Positions 47,859 through 56,585 of a stretch of DNA of 64,000 nucleotides are shown here, in pieces (the stretch's first letter is position 1; each line of letters opens with the position of its first letter). The notes below the pieces were generated by a model. That model ran no database searches. It saw only the letters and a program-made list of their open reading frames with translations, and had not been told where the DNA came from. Origin of the DNA: Methylobacterium sp. NMS14P (lineage in GTDB: Bacteria; Pseudomonadota; Alphaproteobacteria; Rhizobiales; Beijerinckiaceae). The stretch covers positions 186,001-250,000 of the forward strand of contig NZ_CP087106.1 in NCBI RefSeq assembly GCF_028583545.1, in the 5' to 3' direction. A program made the translations under genes and the position numbers.

Positions 47859-48980
47859 TTAGTCGCGGGCGTCCCGCGTCAGATCGAAGACGGTGATGCC
47901 GTCGGCGTCGCGGGCTTGGTCGAGCCAGCCGCGATGCCGGAACGCCCGGCGGATGTCACCGAGGCCGGCGGCCCAGTGATCCAGCATGGTCCGGCGGGAG
48001 AACTCGTAATCCTTCGCGTTGCCCTCGTAGTTCTTGCGCCGATAGATCACCTGCATGATCGTCACGGCGGTGTCGCGGCTGATGTCGGACAGGAAGGCGA
48101 CGTCCGGATCATCCCGCAATTCGGGCGGCAGCCTCTCGACCAGGCGTCGGAAGGCCGTCTTCGCCTTCCGGGTCCGGACGGCGGCGTCCGTGTTCAGCCG
48201 GGTGCGGCTGGAGTAGCGGATGTCCTTCTCCCGCTCGGCCGCCTCGGACAGGCTCCGCGGCATCGGACCCCGCGCCGGGAACAGGTCGACCTGGACGATC
48301 CGGAGGTCGCGCGTCCGCTCCTGGTCCAGGACGTATTCCAGCGGCGTGTTCGAGACGAGGCCGCCGTCCCAGTAATGCTCGCCGTCGATCTCGACGGGTG
48401 GAAAGCCCGGCGGGAGCGCGCCCGACGCCATGATGTGCTCGGGGCCGATCCGGTCCCGCGTGTTGTCGAAATACGCGAAATTGCCGGTGCGTACGTTGAC
48501 CGCACCCACGCTCAGGCGCACGGCGCCGACGTTGATGCGGTCGAAGTCGACGAGCCGCTCCAGCGTGCCTCTGAGCGCGCCGCTGTCGTACAGGCTGAGC
48601 GCTTCCGGCGCCCCCGGCGGATAGAACGGGGCCGGCGGCCACCGCGGCGTGAAGAAGCCGGGCACGCCGAACCCCGCCACCAGGGTGGCGCTGGCCTCGT
48701 TGAACCAGGCCCGCGCCTGATCGCCGGGAAAAAGCGGGACGCCCTGCAGGCCGGACGACACCAGGTTCCAGAAGGAACGCAGCCGCTCGGCCCGCCGCTC
48801 GACCGGGTTGCCGGCGATGAGCGCGGCGTTGATCGCGCCGATGCTGATGCCCGCCACCCAGTCCGGCGCGAGACCGCAGGCGCAGAGACCCTCGTGGACG
48901 CCGGCCTGATAGGATCCCAGGGCCCCGCCGCCCTGCAGGACGAGCACGGGCATCGCCTCGGCATCCGACATGTCCGGCAT
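47859..48980 (-). CDS. Patatin-like phospholipase with DUF3734-type C-terminus
   Basis: 373 residues. The oxyanion loop is VLVLQGGGALGSYQAG, the nucleophile elbow GISIGAINAAL, and the catalytic Asp EHYWDGGLVSNTPLEY. The C-terminal 130 residues (RSLSEAAEREKDIRYSSRTR, VIYRRKNYEGNAKDYEFSR) are the DUF3734 extension seen in a bacterial patatin subgroup. It would hydrolyse acyl esters of phospholipids or polyester granules. It is the first gene of a pair with acetoacetate decarboxylase. Starts at Met1 or Met4 cannot be separated; neither has a strong ribosome site. Confidence 0.88.
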   Translation of the reverse strand: MPDMSDAEAMPVLVLQGGGALGSYQAGVHEGLCACGLAPDWVAGISIGAINAALIAGNPVERRAERLRSFWNLVSSGLQGVPLFPGDQARAWFNEASATLVAGFGVPGFFTPRWPPAPFYPPGAPEALSLYDSGALRGTLERLVDFDRINVGAVRLSVGAVNVRTGNFAYFDNTRDRIGPEHIMASGALPPGFPPVEIDGEHYWDGGLVSNTPLEYVLDQERTRDLRIVQVDLFPARGPMPRSLSEAAEREKDIRYSSRTRLNTDAAVRTRKAKTAFRRLVERLPPELRDDPDVAFLSDISRDTAVTIMQVIYRRKNYEGNAKDYEFSRRTMLDHWAAGLGDIRRAFRHRGWLDQARDADGITVFDLTRDARD

Positions 48981-49289
48981 CGTCCAGAACCCGCCCCGCG
49001 CTCGAATCCGGTCTCGGATGACGGCCAGGGTACTCGGCCGAGGCGGGGCGCTTCAACCGCGCCGGACCGCGCGAGGCCGGAGGTCGCGACCGGGTCGCGA
49101 CCGGACCGGGCGGGGTCGCTGCGGGATCCCCGTACTGGTCGCTCGCGCCACCTGGAAGCCAACGCGCTGACCCGCGCGGCCGAGTAGTGGTCGCCGAAAA
49201 CTGTGAATCCTTGTACCAGGTTATATCTCGTCGCGATTATGCACTCTATTTCATCGAAGATTGCACGCTGATCGCGCGCTGGATGAGCG
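48981..49289. other. Intergenic region, no gene seen
   Basis: 309 bases between divergent genes. AT-richer sequence at 49200-49270 probably carries the promoter of the 107-residue gene. No ribosome-site-supported frame otherwise. Confidence 0.4.
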
Positions 49290-49613
49290 ATGATTGAACA
49301 GGCCCCACGGATCGCGCGCGAATTCCACGTCGGTGTCGGTGGCGACCGCTGGGCCCTGACGCGCGATGTCCAGACCGGGCAGCCCTACGTCTCCCATCGC
49401 CCCGGGGATGACGCGCCGGAAGTGCAGCTGGATCTGGGGTCGTTCCTCGTGCTGTTCACCGGGGAGGAGCGCGAGAAGCTCCTCGATCTGATCGCGTCGT
49501 TGCTGCCGGACGCCGAAGCGCTCGGGGATGCCGGCGCTCGACCCGGCGCGGCGCGGCCGCTGCCCTTCGTCTCCCGGTGGCTTCCCAGCCGGCAACCGAG
49601 AGCCCCGGACTAA
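49290..49613 (+). CDS. Unknown small protein, 107 residues
   Basis: Starts MIEQAPRIAREFHVGVGGDR. The central part GDRWALTRDVQTGQPYVSHR reads as beta strands, followed by LDLGSFLVLFTGEEREKLLD and a helical segment (LIASLLPDAEAL) and an unstructured tail. No signal or membrane helix. Small proteins of this plan are common in the Rhizobiales in my recollection, without an assigned role. It precedes a PilZ gene by 99 bases on the same strand. Confidence 0.6.
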   Translation: MIEQAPRIAREFHVGVGGDRWALTRDVQTGQPYVSHRPGDDAPEVQLDLGSFLVLFTGEEREKLLDLIASLLPDAEALGDAGARPGAARPLPFVSRWLPSRQPRAPD

Positions 49614-49712
49614 GTCGGCCTGACGCGGGTTCTCAGCGCAATTAACCTCAGTTTGTGAACCGCTTATTGAACTGTCGCGGCCTAGTCTCCGGCGCTTGAG
49701 CGCGGAGTACTT

Positions 49713-49964
49713 ATGGATAACCAGCGCAACGCCCGGCGCGTATCCGTCAACCTGAACGGTCGCATCACGGTGGCGGGCCATCCCGCCATCCCCTGCGTGG
49801 TGCACGACATGTCGCGCTGGGGCGTCCGCCTCAGGCTCGTCGGGACCGATCGGGTCCCCACCGCGTTCACGCTGACCATCGACGCCACCGACAAGGTGAT
49901 CGGCTGCGAGACGGTCTGGAAGAATGCCGACGAGATCGGGGCTCTGACCGACCTGATGGAGTGA
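49713..49964 (+). CDS. PilZ-domain protein
   Basis: 83 residues, a lone PilZ domain. Arg-rich start (MDNQRNARRVSVNLNG) gives the RxxxR-type c-di-GMP element, and CVVHDMSRWGVRLRL gives (D/N)xSxxG in the form DMSRWG. It probably binds c-di-GMP as a small effector. The large GGDEF-EAL enzyme at 38950-41811 is the nearest c-di-GMP source but is not adjacent. Confidence 0.78.
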   Translation: MDNQRNARRVSVNLNGRITVAGHPAIPCVVHDMSRWGVRLRLVGTDRVPTAFTLTIDATDKVIGCETVWKNADEIGALTDLME

Positions 49965-50006
49965 CCGCCGGCCGGTTCGGGGGGGTGCCCCGCGTCGCGT
50001 CGTCGA

Positions 50007-51503
50007 TCAGCCGAGATCGAGGAAGCCGGGGCTCTGCGCGATCGGCGCCCGGTCGGCCAGTGCCGCGAGGTCGGGTCTCGGACGGGTCAGCTCCGGTCGG
50101 CCGGCGCAGTGGGCCTCGATGGCCGCCGCCGCCGCGAGCAGGGCGGCATCGCCGCCGCGCCGGGCCACGACCTGTACGCCGAAGGGCAGGCCGGCCTCGT
50201 CGACACCGAGCGGCAGGCTGATCGCCGGGTGGCCGGCCAGGGTCACGCCGTAGGCCAGGGCCAGCCAGTGGAAGTAAGAGCGGGTGGCGGCACCGTCGAT
50301 CTCGGTCGGGTACAGCTCGCTCCAGGGCCGGGGCGACAGGGTGATGGTCGGGCTGATCAGCAGGTCGTACCGCTCGAAGAAGTCGACGAAGGTCCGGTAG
50401 ATCGTGGTCTGGAGACTCGCCGCCCGGGCGTAGTCGGCGAGCGTGTAGCCGAGGCCTTCCTCGACATTCGTGCGGACGTTCGGCCCGAGCAGCTGCGGCC
50501 GCGTGCGGTAATTGTCGAGGTGAAGCGCGAGGAACTGCGCGGCCCGCAGGATCGCGAAGGCCTCATCCGCCCCCGTGCAGTCCGGTGTCGCCGCCTCGGC
50601 GGCGGCGAAGAGCGGCGACAGCGACGCGACCCGGTGGCGGAAGACACGCCGGACGTGCTGCTCGGTCGGCGCGAAGCCGAAATCCTCCGTGAACGCCACG
50701 CGGAGCGTGCCGAGGTCGAGCGCGCGCGGCGGGTCGTAGCGATCCGCGCGCCCGCGCACGGGCTCGCCGGGCAGCGTGTAGGCGAGGGGATCGCGCGGAT
50801 CGTCGTCGGCCATCACACCGAGCATCAGGGCGGCATCGCCGACCGTCCGGGCCATCGGTCCGTTCACCGGGAGATTGGCCCAGCCGAGCCCGCGACGCTC
50901 GTTCGGGACGAGGCCGGAGGACGGGCGCATCCCGACGATCCCCGCGTAGGCGGCCGGGTTGCGCAGCGACCCCCCGGTATCCGAGCCGGACGCGAGCGGA
51001 ACCATGCCGCAGGCGAGGGCGACCGCCGAGCCGCCGGACGAGCCCGCCGCGGAGAGCGTCGGATCGAAGGCGTTGCCGGTCGCACCGTGGACGGTGTTGC
51101 GCGTGTTCGCGCCCGCCGCGAATTCGGGCGTGTTGGTCTTGGCGAGAACGATGGCCCCGGCCGCGCGCAGGCGCGCGACGACGCCGAGGTCCCGGGCCGG
51201 GACGTTGTCGGCGTGGATCGGGCTGCCGTAGGTCGTGCGCAGCCCGGCCGTGTCCTCGGTGTCCTTGATGCCGACCGGGAGGCCGTAGAGCGGGCCCGGG
51301 GGCTCGCCGCCGCGGACCGCGGCCTCCGCTCGCCGCGCCGCTTCCCGCGCCCGCTCGGTGTCGAGGGTCACCACCGCGTTCACTGCCGGATTGATCCGAG
51401 CGATCCGGTCGAGACACGAGTCCAGGAGTTCGACGGGGGAAATCTCCCCGCGTCCGATGAGGCGGCGCAGGTCAACCGCGGACAGGTCGCAAAGGTCGGT
51501 CAC
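50007..51503 (-). CDS. Amidase (amidase-signature family)
   Basis: 498 residues. The Ser-cisSer-Lys triad is visible: Lys in LYGLPVGIKDTEDTAG, cis-Ser in SGSDTGGSLRNPAAYAG, and nucleophile Ser in the same GGS stretch, with AAGSSGGSAVALACGMVPLA before it. It hydrolyses a carboxylic amide; the substrate is not predictable. GTG at 51503 is chosen because GGGAGA lies about 7 bases upstream; a TTG 24 bases earlier is less likely. It follows the MFS gene by 48 bases. Confidence 0.87.
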   Translation of the reverse strand: MTDLCDLSAVDLRRLIGRGEISPVELLDSCLDRIARINPAVNAVVTLDTERAREAARRAEAAVRGGEPPGPLYGLPVGIKDTEDTAGLRTTYGSPIHADNVPARDLGVVARLRAAGAIVLAKTNTPEFAAGANTRNTVHGATGNAFDPTLSAAGSSGGSAVALACGMVPLASGSDTGGSLRNPAAYAGIVGMRPSSGLVPNERRGLGWANLPVNGPMARTVGDAALMLGVMADDDPRDPLAYTLPGEPVRGRADRYDPPRALDLGTLRVAFTEDFGFAPTEQHVRRVFRHRVASLSPLFAAAEAATPDCTGADEAFAILRAAQFLALHLDNYRTRPQLLGPNVRTNVEEGLGYTLADYARAASLQTTIYRTFVDFFERYDLLISPTITLSPRPWSELYPTEIDGAATRSYFHWLALAYGVTLAGHPAISLPLGVDEAGLPFGVQVVARRGGDAALLAAAAAIEAHCAGRPELTRPRPDLAALADRAPIAQSPGFLDLG

Positions 51504-51551
51504 GGCGGGATCTCCCTCGGAATTCAACGTGCGGATCGCAAGAACCCCGCT

Positions 51552-52781
51552 TCAAGCCGCCTGCGGCAGGGCGGCGGTGGAGCGGCTGCGGATCGTCAGG
51601 GCGACCAGGGTCGCGACGGCGGCGGCGGTCAGCAGGAAGTCGAACGCGGCGTCGTAGGTGCCGTAATGATCGACCAGCAGGCCCATCACCAGCGGCGCGA
51701 TGAAGCCGGCGCACTGGCCGCCCAGATTGACCATGCCAACGCTGGTGCCGATCTGGTCGTCGCGCATGAGCTTGGTCGGCAGGGCGAAGGCCGCGGCGAA
51801 GACGAACGATTTGAAGAAGTAGGTGATCGACTGGAAGGTGATCACGCCCGCGATGGTCGGTGCCCTGTACATCAGGTAGAGGAAGATCCCGGTCAGCATC
51901 GTGCTCACCACGATCATGTACTTCTCCCGGCCGTCGAAGAAGCGGATCATGACCCAGCCGCCGATCGCCGTCGCGATGCTCGCCATGACGAAGGGGAGGG
52001 GCGTCAGCAGGCCGACCGCCTTGAGGTCGAGGCCGCGCGCCTGGAGCAGGTAGGTCGGCATCCAGGCGTCGAGGCCCTTGTTGATGCAGCCGAGGCCGAA
52101 CCAGACGAGCATCAGCTGCCACAGGAGCGGGTTGCGCAGCAGCTCGCGCGCCGGGGCCGACGGGCCGCGTCCGGCGCGGGCGGCGCCGGGGACCTTCGCG
52201 GGCGGCCGATGCGGGATCAGGCGGTGATAGACGAGCCCGAAGATCAGGCCCGCGGCGCCGACCAAGAAGAAGGCGTGGCGCCAGCCGAAGTAGATCAGCA
52301 GCGGGGCCATCACGAGGGGCGCGAGCAGGCTTCCGACATAGTTCGACGAGATCATCAGCGACGACATCTTCGGCCGTGCCGGTCCGGTGAACTGCTCCGA
52401 GACCGCCTTGATGCAGGCCGCCGGGAAACCGCCCTCGGCCAGACCGAAGATCAGCCGGATCACGATCAGGGACGTGAACGACCACGCGAGCCCGGTCATC
52501 GCGGTGAAGATCGACCACGCGACCGCCGTGCCGATAACGACGTATTTCGAGCCGAACCGGTCCGCGAGCCAGCCCCCGGGCAGTTGCATCAGCGAGTAGC
52601 CGAAGAAGAAGACGCTCAGGACGACGCCGTACTCGGTCGGACTGAGGCCGAATTCCCGCCCGATCTGGGTCAGGGCCAGCGCGATCGCGGCGCGGTCCAC
52701 GTAGGAGATGCAGTAGGCGGCGTAGAGCAGCGCGAACCCCAGATAGGGTCGGCCCGGACGCGCGGGCTGGGCGGGGTCCAT
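51552..52781 (-). CDS. MFS transporter, anion:cation symporter type
   Basis: 409 residues with 12 helices. The family signature between helices 2 and 3 is GGWLADRFGSKYVV, with FALLYAAYCISYVDRAAIAL and EYGVVLSVFFFGYSLMQLPG before it and LIFGLAEGGFPAACIKAVSE after it. These are typical of ACS-family organic-acid carriers (hexuronate, phthalate, sulfonate). Between the amidase and D-serine dehydratase genes it likely imports the shared substrate, such as an amide or acid derivative. Confidence 0.85.
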   Translation of the reverse strand: MDPAQPARPGRPYLGFALLYAAYCISYVDRAAIALALTQIGREFGLSPTEYGVVLSVFFFGYSLMQLPGGWLADRFGSKYVVIGTAVAWSIFTAMTGLAWSFTSLIVIRLIFGLAEGGFPAACIKAVSEQFTGPARPKMSSLMISSNYVGSLLAPLVMAPLLIYFGWRHAFFLVGAAGLIFGLVYHRLIPHRPPAKVPGAARAGRGPSAPARELLRNPLLWQLMLVWFGLGCINKGLDAWMPTYLLQARGLDLKAVGLLTPLPFVMASIATAIGGWVMIRFFDGREKYMIVVSTMLTGIFLYLMYRAPTIAGVITFQSITYFFKSFVFAAAFALPTKLMRDDQIGTSVGMVNLGGQCAGFIAPLVMGLLVDHYGTYDAAFDFLLTAAAVATLVALTIRSRSTAALPQAA

Positions 52782-52924
52782 GGTCTGGCTCCGGTTCGAT
52801 AAAGCGCGCGCGGAGCCGGAACCCCGCGCAGGTCTGCCAAGTCGGACTCGGCCGCGCGTTCACGCGGCGCCGAGGGCCGCGCGCTCTCCGATCCCGCGCC
52901 GATATCGACGCGCCGGCTCGCGCC

Positions 52925-54214
52925 TCAGCCGCGGGCGAGGGCCGCCTCGAACTCCTCGGCCGGGAGGTGAGCGCCGCCGGTCGTCCAGATCACGTGGGTG
53001 GCGCCGGCGCGCGCCTCCGCGGGCAGCGTGGCGGCGAAGCGCCCGGCCGCCGCGAAGCCGGCCGCCGCCGAGGGCTCCAGGCGAAGGCCCGCCTCGATCC
53101 ACATCACCTTGAGCCAGCGGAAGAGCGCGTCGTCCGGCACCGTGACCACGGACGCGACGAGCTTCTCGAGCGTCCGGGCGACGAGCATCGACGCGGAGGC
53201 GCAGGCCAGCCCGTCGGCCGCCGTGCGGTTGTCGAGACCGACATCGTAGACGCTGACCGAGCGGTCGAGGCCGGCCGCGAGCTGGACCAGCATGCACGGG
53301 GACGCCACCGGCTCGACGAAGACCGGATGCACGGCGTCACCGAACAGCAGCTTCAGCCCGAAGGCGACGCCGCCCGGCGCTCCGCCCACCCCGCAGGGCA
53401 GGTAGACGAACAGGGGACGCGCCGGCGCCACCGCGATCCCGGCCTCCGCGAGCTGCCGCTGCAGGTCGAGGGCCGCGGCCGCGTAGCCGAGGAACAGATC
53501 CACCGAATCCTCGTCGTCGACGAAGTGGGCGTCTGCACGGCCGGCAAAGGCGCCGCGCGCCGCCGCGACCGCGGCGCCGTAATCGCCGCGATGCTCGACG
53601 ACGCGGGCGCCGAGTTCGCGCAGGCGCTCCTTCTTCCAGGCCTTGGCGTCGTGGGACATGTGGACCTCGACTGCGAAGCCGAGCGCGCGCCCCATCAGGC
53701 CGACGCTGAAGCCGAGGTTGCCGGTGCTGCCGACCGCGATGACGTGGCGGGCGAACAGCGCGCGGAATCCCGGATCGGCGAAGGCCGCGTAGGATTGCCC
53801 CTCGGCGAGGAGCCCGGCCCGCATGGCCAATTCCTCGGCGTAGGCCAAGACTTCGTAGACGCCGCCGCGCGCCTTGATGCAGCCCGTCACCGGCAGGGCG
53901 TGGTCGGCCTTGACGAGCACGCGCCCGTCGGCGCCGTCCAGGATGTCTCGGGACAGCGGGCCTTCGAGCGGGACGAGCGGCGAGTCGATCCGGCCGGCGC
54001 CCTCTTCGGGGAACAGCCGGGCCAGAAGCGGCGCGAACCGCTGCCAGCGCGCCGCGGCCCCGTCCACGTCTGCGCGGCCGATCGCCAGCCCGGGCAGCAC
54101 GGACGCGGTGCCGGCCAGCGCCGGGTTCGCCCAGATCGTGGGACTGGCGCGCCTGACCGCGTCCGGAATCCGGTCACCCGACGGTCGGGTCTGCATCTCG
54201 CTGGCCGCTGCCAT
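52925..54214 (-). CDS. dsdA: D-serine ammonia-lyase
   Basis: 429 residues, the usual size. PLP-binding Lys in LPVTGCIKARGGVYEVLAYA. Glycine-rich phosphate loop VIAVGSTGNLGFSVGLMGRA, then EVHMSHDAKAWKKERLRELG and a Gly-rich LPCGVGGAPGGVAFGLKLL. It deaminates D-serine to pyruvate and ammonia. A LysR-type gene is divergent 108 bases away, as in the E. coli dsdC-dsdA arrangement, though here the adjoining carrier is an MFS protein rather than DsdX. Confidence 0.93.
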   Translation of the reverse strand: MAAASEMQTRPSGDRIPDAVRRASPTIWANPALAGTASVLPGLAIGRADVDGAAARWQRFAPLLARLFPEEGAGRIDSPLVPLEGPLSRDILDGADGRVLVKADHALPVTGCIKARGGVYEVLAYAEELAMRAGLLAEGQSYAAFADPGFRALFARHVIAVGSTGNLGFSVGLMGRALGFAVEVHMSHDAKAWKKERLRELGARVVEHRGDYGAAVAAARGAFAGRADAHFVDDEDSVDLFLGYAAAALDLQRQLAEAGIAVAPARPLFVYLPCGVGGAPGGVAFGLKLLFGDAVHPVFVEPVASPCMLVQLAAGLDRSVSVYDVGLDNRTAADGLACASASMLVARTLEKLVASVVTVPDDALFRWLKVMWIEAGLRLEPSAAAGFAAAGRFAATLPAEARAGATHVIWTTGGAHLPAEEFEAALARG

Positions 54215-54322
54215 GGCGCTTCCGATCCTGCACGATAGGTGCGCGCCGAACCTGCGCGAAAGACGCGGAGGCGGCCAATTATATTCTCTGGCGCGGTCTA
54301 TTAGGCCAGCTTATGATCGCGC

Positions 54323-55282
54323 ATGCCCGTGAGGCTCGACGCGCGCCTCGCCGGCGACCTGTTCTTCTTCCGAGCCCTGGTGGAGGCGGGCGGCTTCGCC
54401 AAGGCGGGTGATCGTCTTGCCGTCACGCAGAGCGCAGTCACGCAGCGGATCCAGCGGCTAGAGCAGCGCCTCGGTTACCCGCTGCTGGAGCGGGGTGCCC
54501 GGGAGTTCCGCCTGACCGCGGAGGGCCACCATCTGTTCGCCGCGGCGCGGAGCGGCTTCGACGGGATGGGCGAGGCCCTGCTCCGGGCGGAGCGCCGTGA
54601 GGGCCGGGAGACGCTGCGGATCAGCTGCATTCCCTCCCTGGCCTCGGAGTGGCTGGCGCCCCGACTGAAGGCCTTCAGCGACACGCATCCCGACATCGAT
54701 GTCGCCGTCTTCGGGGAGACTCACGACCTGGATCCGGGCCGCATGGCGCAGTCCGGCATCGACGTGGCGATCCGCTACGGCCCGGCGCCGCCCCCCGGTG
54801 CGACGGTGGTCTTCGACCATCCCGAACCGGTCTACCCGGTCTGCGCCCCGGCCTATCGCGACGCCGCGGCAGCGAAGCCCGGCGGCGCCGTCGTCCTGCT
54901 CCACGACGCGACGCCGTGGGAGGCCGCCGCGACCGTCTCGGAGGAGTGGGATCTCTGGATGCGCGTCCACGGGCCGCCCCGGGACGGCCGCATCCAGAAC
55001 CTCTACTTCAACCTCGCGCAGCTGGCGCTGCGGGCCTCGCTCGGCGGCTCGGGCATCGCGCTCGGGCGATCGCTGATCGTCGCGCCCTACCGCGCCGACG
55101 GGCGTCTGGTGCCCGCCTGCGGCGAGGCCGTCATGACCGGACTCCGGTACTTCGTTCTCGTGCGCGCTCTGCCGCCCGCGGGGCCGGCAGCGGCGTTCGT
55201 GGACTGGCTCGGCCGGACCATGGCGGGCCCGCCGGGCTCGTCCGAGCCGCCGCGGCCTGGCGATGCGCCGAACGGCGGATGA
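54323..55282 (+). CDS. LysR-type regulator, likely of dsdA
   Basis: 319 residues. The winged helix is at about 12-70 (FFFRALVEAGGFAKAGDRLA, VTQSAVTQRIQRLEQRLGYP) and the GcvA/DsdC-like effector domain follows (RISCIPSLASEWLAPRLKAF, DVAIRYGPAPPPG). Divergent from dsdA with a 108-base intergenic region that would hold its operator. D-serine as inducer is inferred from context. Confidence 0.82.
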   Translation: MPVRLDARLAGDLFFFRALVEAGGFAKAGDRLAVTQSAVTQRIQRLEQRLGYPLLERGAREFRLTAEGHHLFAAARSGFDGMGEALLRAERREGRETLRISCIPSLASEWLAPRLKAFSDTHPDIDVAVFGETHDLDPGRMAQSGIDVAIRYGPAPPPGATVVFDHPEPVYPVCAPAYRDAAAAKPGGAVVLLHDATPWEAAATVSEEWDLWMRVHGPPRDGRIQNLYFNLAQLALRASLGGSGIALGRSLIVAPYRADGRLVPACGEAVMTGLRYFVLVRALPPAGPAAAFVDWLGRTMAGPPGSSEPPRPGDAPNGG

Positions 55283-55412
55283 TGCACTGCCCCGCAGGCG
55301 GACGGTCGCCGCGGAAGGCGTCGCCTCATCCCGAGCGGAGGGATCAGGGGCGCACCCGATCGCGTTGCATCCGTCAGGACGACAGGCGTCCCCGGTCGAC
55401 GCCGCCGCGCAT

Positions 55413-55512
55413 GCCCCCTCTCCCGTACGGGAGAGCGTTGGCGTGAGGGACCCGGTCTTTCCGGAGAGGTCGCATCCCCCACCCTGTCCCTTTCCCGCGC
55501 GGGAGAGGGGGC
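55413..55512. repeat. Inverted pair of dispersed palindromic repeats
   Basis: Copy 1 (55413-55450) contains the perfect palindrome CTCTCCCGTACGGGAGAG followed by CGTTGGCGTGAGGGA. Copy 2 (55475-55512) is the related sequence in inverse orientation, with TTTCCCGCGCGGGAGAGG. The two face each other between the convergent LysR genes and can form nested hairpins, possibly acting as a bidirectional terminator. Confidence 0.6.
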
Positions 55513-55572
55513 CCCCGCCTCGTTCGGCACGGGCTCGGCTAGCGCCATCGTCCCGACCGCGCGGGAACGGCT

Positions 55573-56463
55573 CTAGCGGTGGGCGGATAGATCCGTCGAG
55601 AGCGCGGCCGCGAGGTGAGCGACGAAGGCGGTCACCTTGGGACTGACCAGCCGTCGGGACGTGTGGAGCGCCCACAGCTCCGTCGGCGGACCCTCCAGCC
55701 AGCCCCAGCAGGTCAGGCGTCCGGCCGCCACGTCGCCCCCGACCAGCGAGCGCGGGAGCAGGGCCGCGCCGGCGCCCGCCACCACCGCGTCGCGCAGCAT
55801 CGGCAGGGAGGACAGGCGCAGGACCGGCACCGGCGCGTAGGACCGGCGCGCCCGGCCGTCATGGACCTGCCACCGCTCGTCCTGACGCGGCGCCCAGCGC
55901 ACCGCCGCCGGTAAGGGCGTCGCGCCGGTCCCGGCCGACGGTTCGGGACGTAGGACATCGGGCGGCGCCACCAGCCAGAGCTCGTCCCGCAGGACGCAGC
56001 GCCCGACGAGGCGCTCGTCCGGCTTCGGGTTGACCCGGATGATCACGTCGAACCCCTCCTCGATCGGATCGACGAACCGGTCCTCGGAGCAGATCTCCAG
56101 CTCGACCTCGGGACAGGCGCGGGCGAAGGCGGCCGCGACGCGCCCGAGCTGCGTGTCGGACAGGAGCAGCGGCGCACTCACCCGGAGGCGCCCGCGGGGC
56201 CGGTCGAGGCCGCCGCCCACGACGGCGCCAGCCTCCGCGATCTCGCTGAGCAGCGGCCCCGTGCGGGCGTGGAGGAGCGCCCCCGCCTCGGTCAGGCGCA
56301 GGCTGCGCTCGCCCCGCTCGATCAGCCGCGTCCCGAGGCTCGCCTCGAGCTCGGCCACGCGGCGCGACAGCGTCGCTTTCGGCCGCCCGCTCGCCCGGGC
56401 GGCGCGGCCGAAGCCGCCGTGGCCGGCGACGAGGTTGAAGTCGGCGAGCGCCGCGAGGTCCAT
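55573..56463 (-). CDS. LysR-type transcriptional regulator
   Basis: 296 residues. N-terminal helix-turn-helix FNLVAGHGGFGRAARASGRP then KATLSRRVAELEASLGTRL, with the effector domain after about residue 90 (RLRVSAPLLLSDTQLGRVAA, GFDVIIRVNPKPDERLVGR). Divergent from the NmrA-like gene 122 bases away, which it probably controls. Inducer unknown. Confidence 0.88.
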   Translation of the reverse strand: MDLAALADFNLVAGHGGFGRAARASGRPKATLSRRVAELEASLGTRLIERGERSLRLTEAGALLHARTGPLLSEIAEAGAVVGGGLDRPRGRLRVSAPLLLSDTQLGRVAAAFARACPEVELEICSEDRFVDPIEEGFDVIIRVNPKPDERLVGRCVLRDELWLVAPPDVLRPEPSAGTGATPLPAAVRWAPRQDERWQVHDGRARRSYAPVPVLRLSSLPMLRDAVVAGAGAALLPRSLVGGDVAAGRLTCWGWLEGPPTELWALHTSRRLVSPKVTAFVAHLAAALSTDLSAHR

Positions 56464-56585
56464 GCGCTGTTCCAGATACGGGACACCCAGTCCCGATCTT
56501 GCCGTCTATGGCTCAGAAAGGGAACAGCGCATCTTCGGGTCATCGGCGGCCCGCCCCGGACCGCCCCGCATCCAGGAGATCCGTC

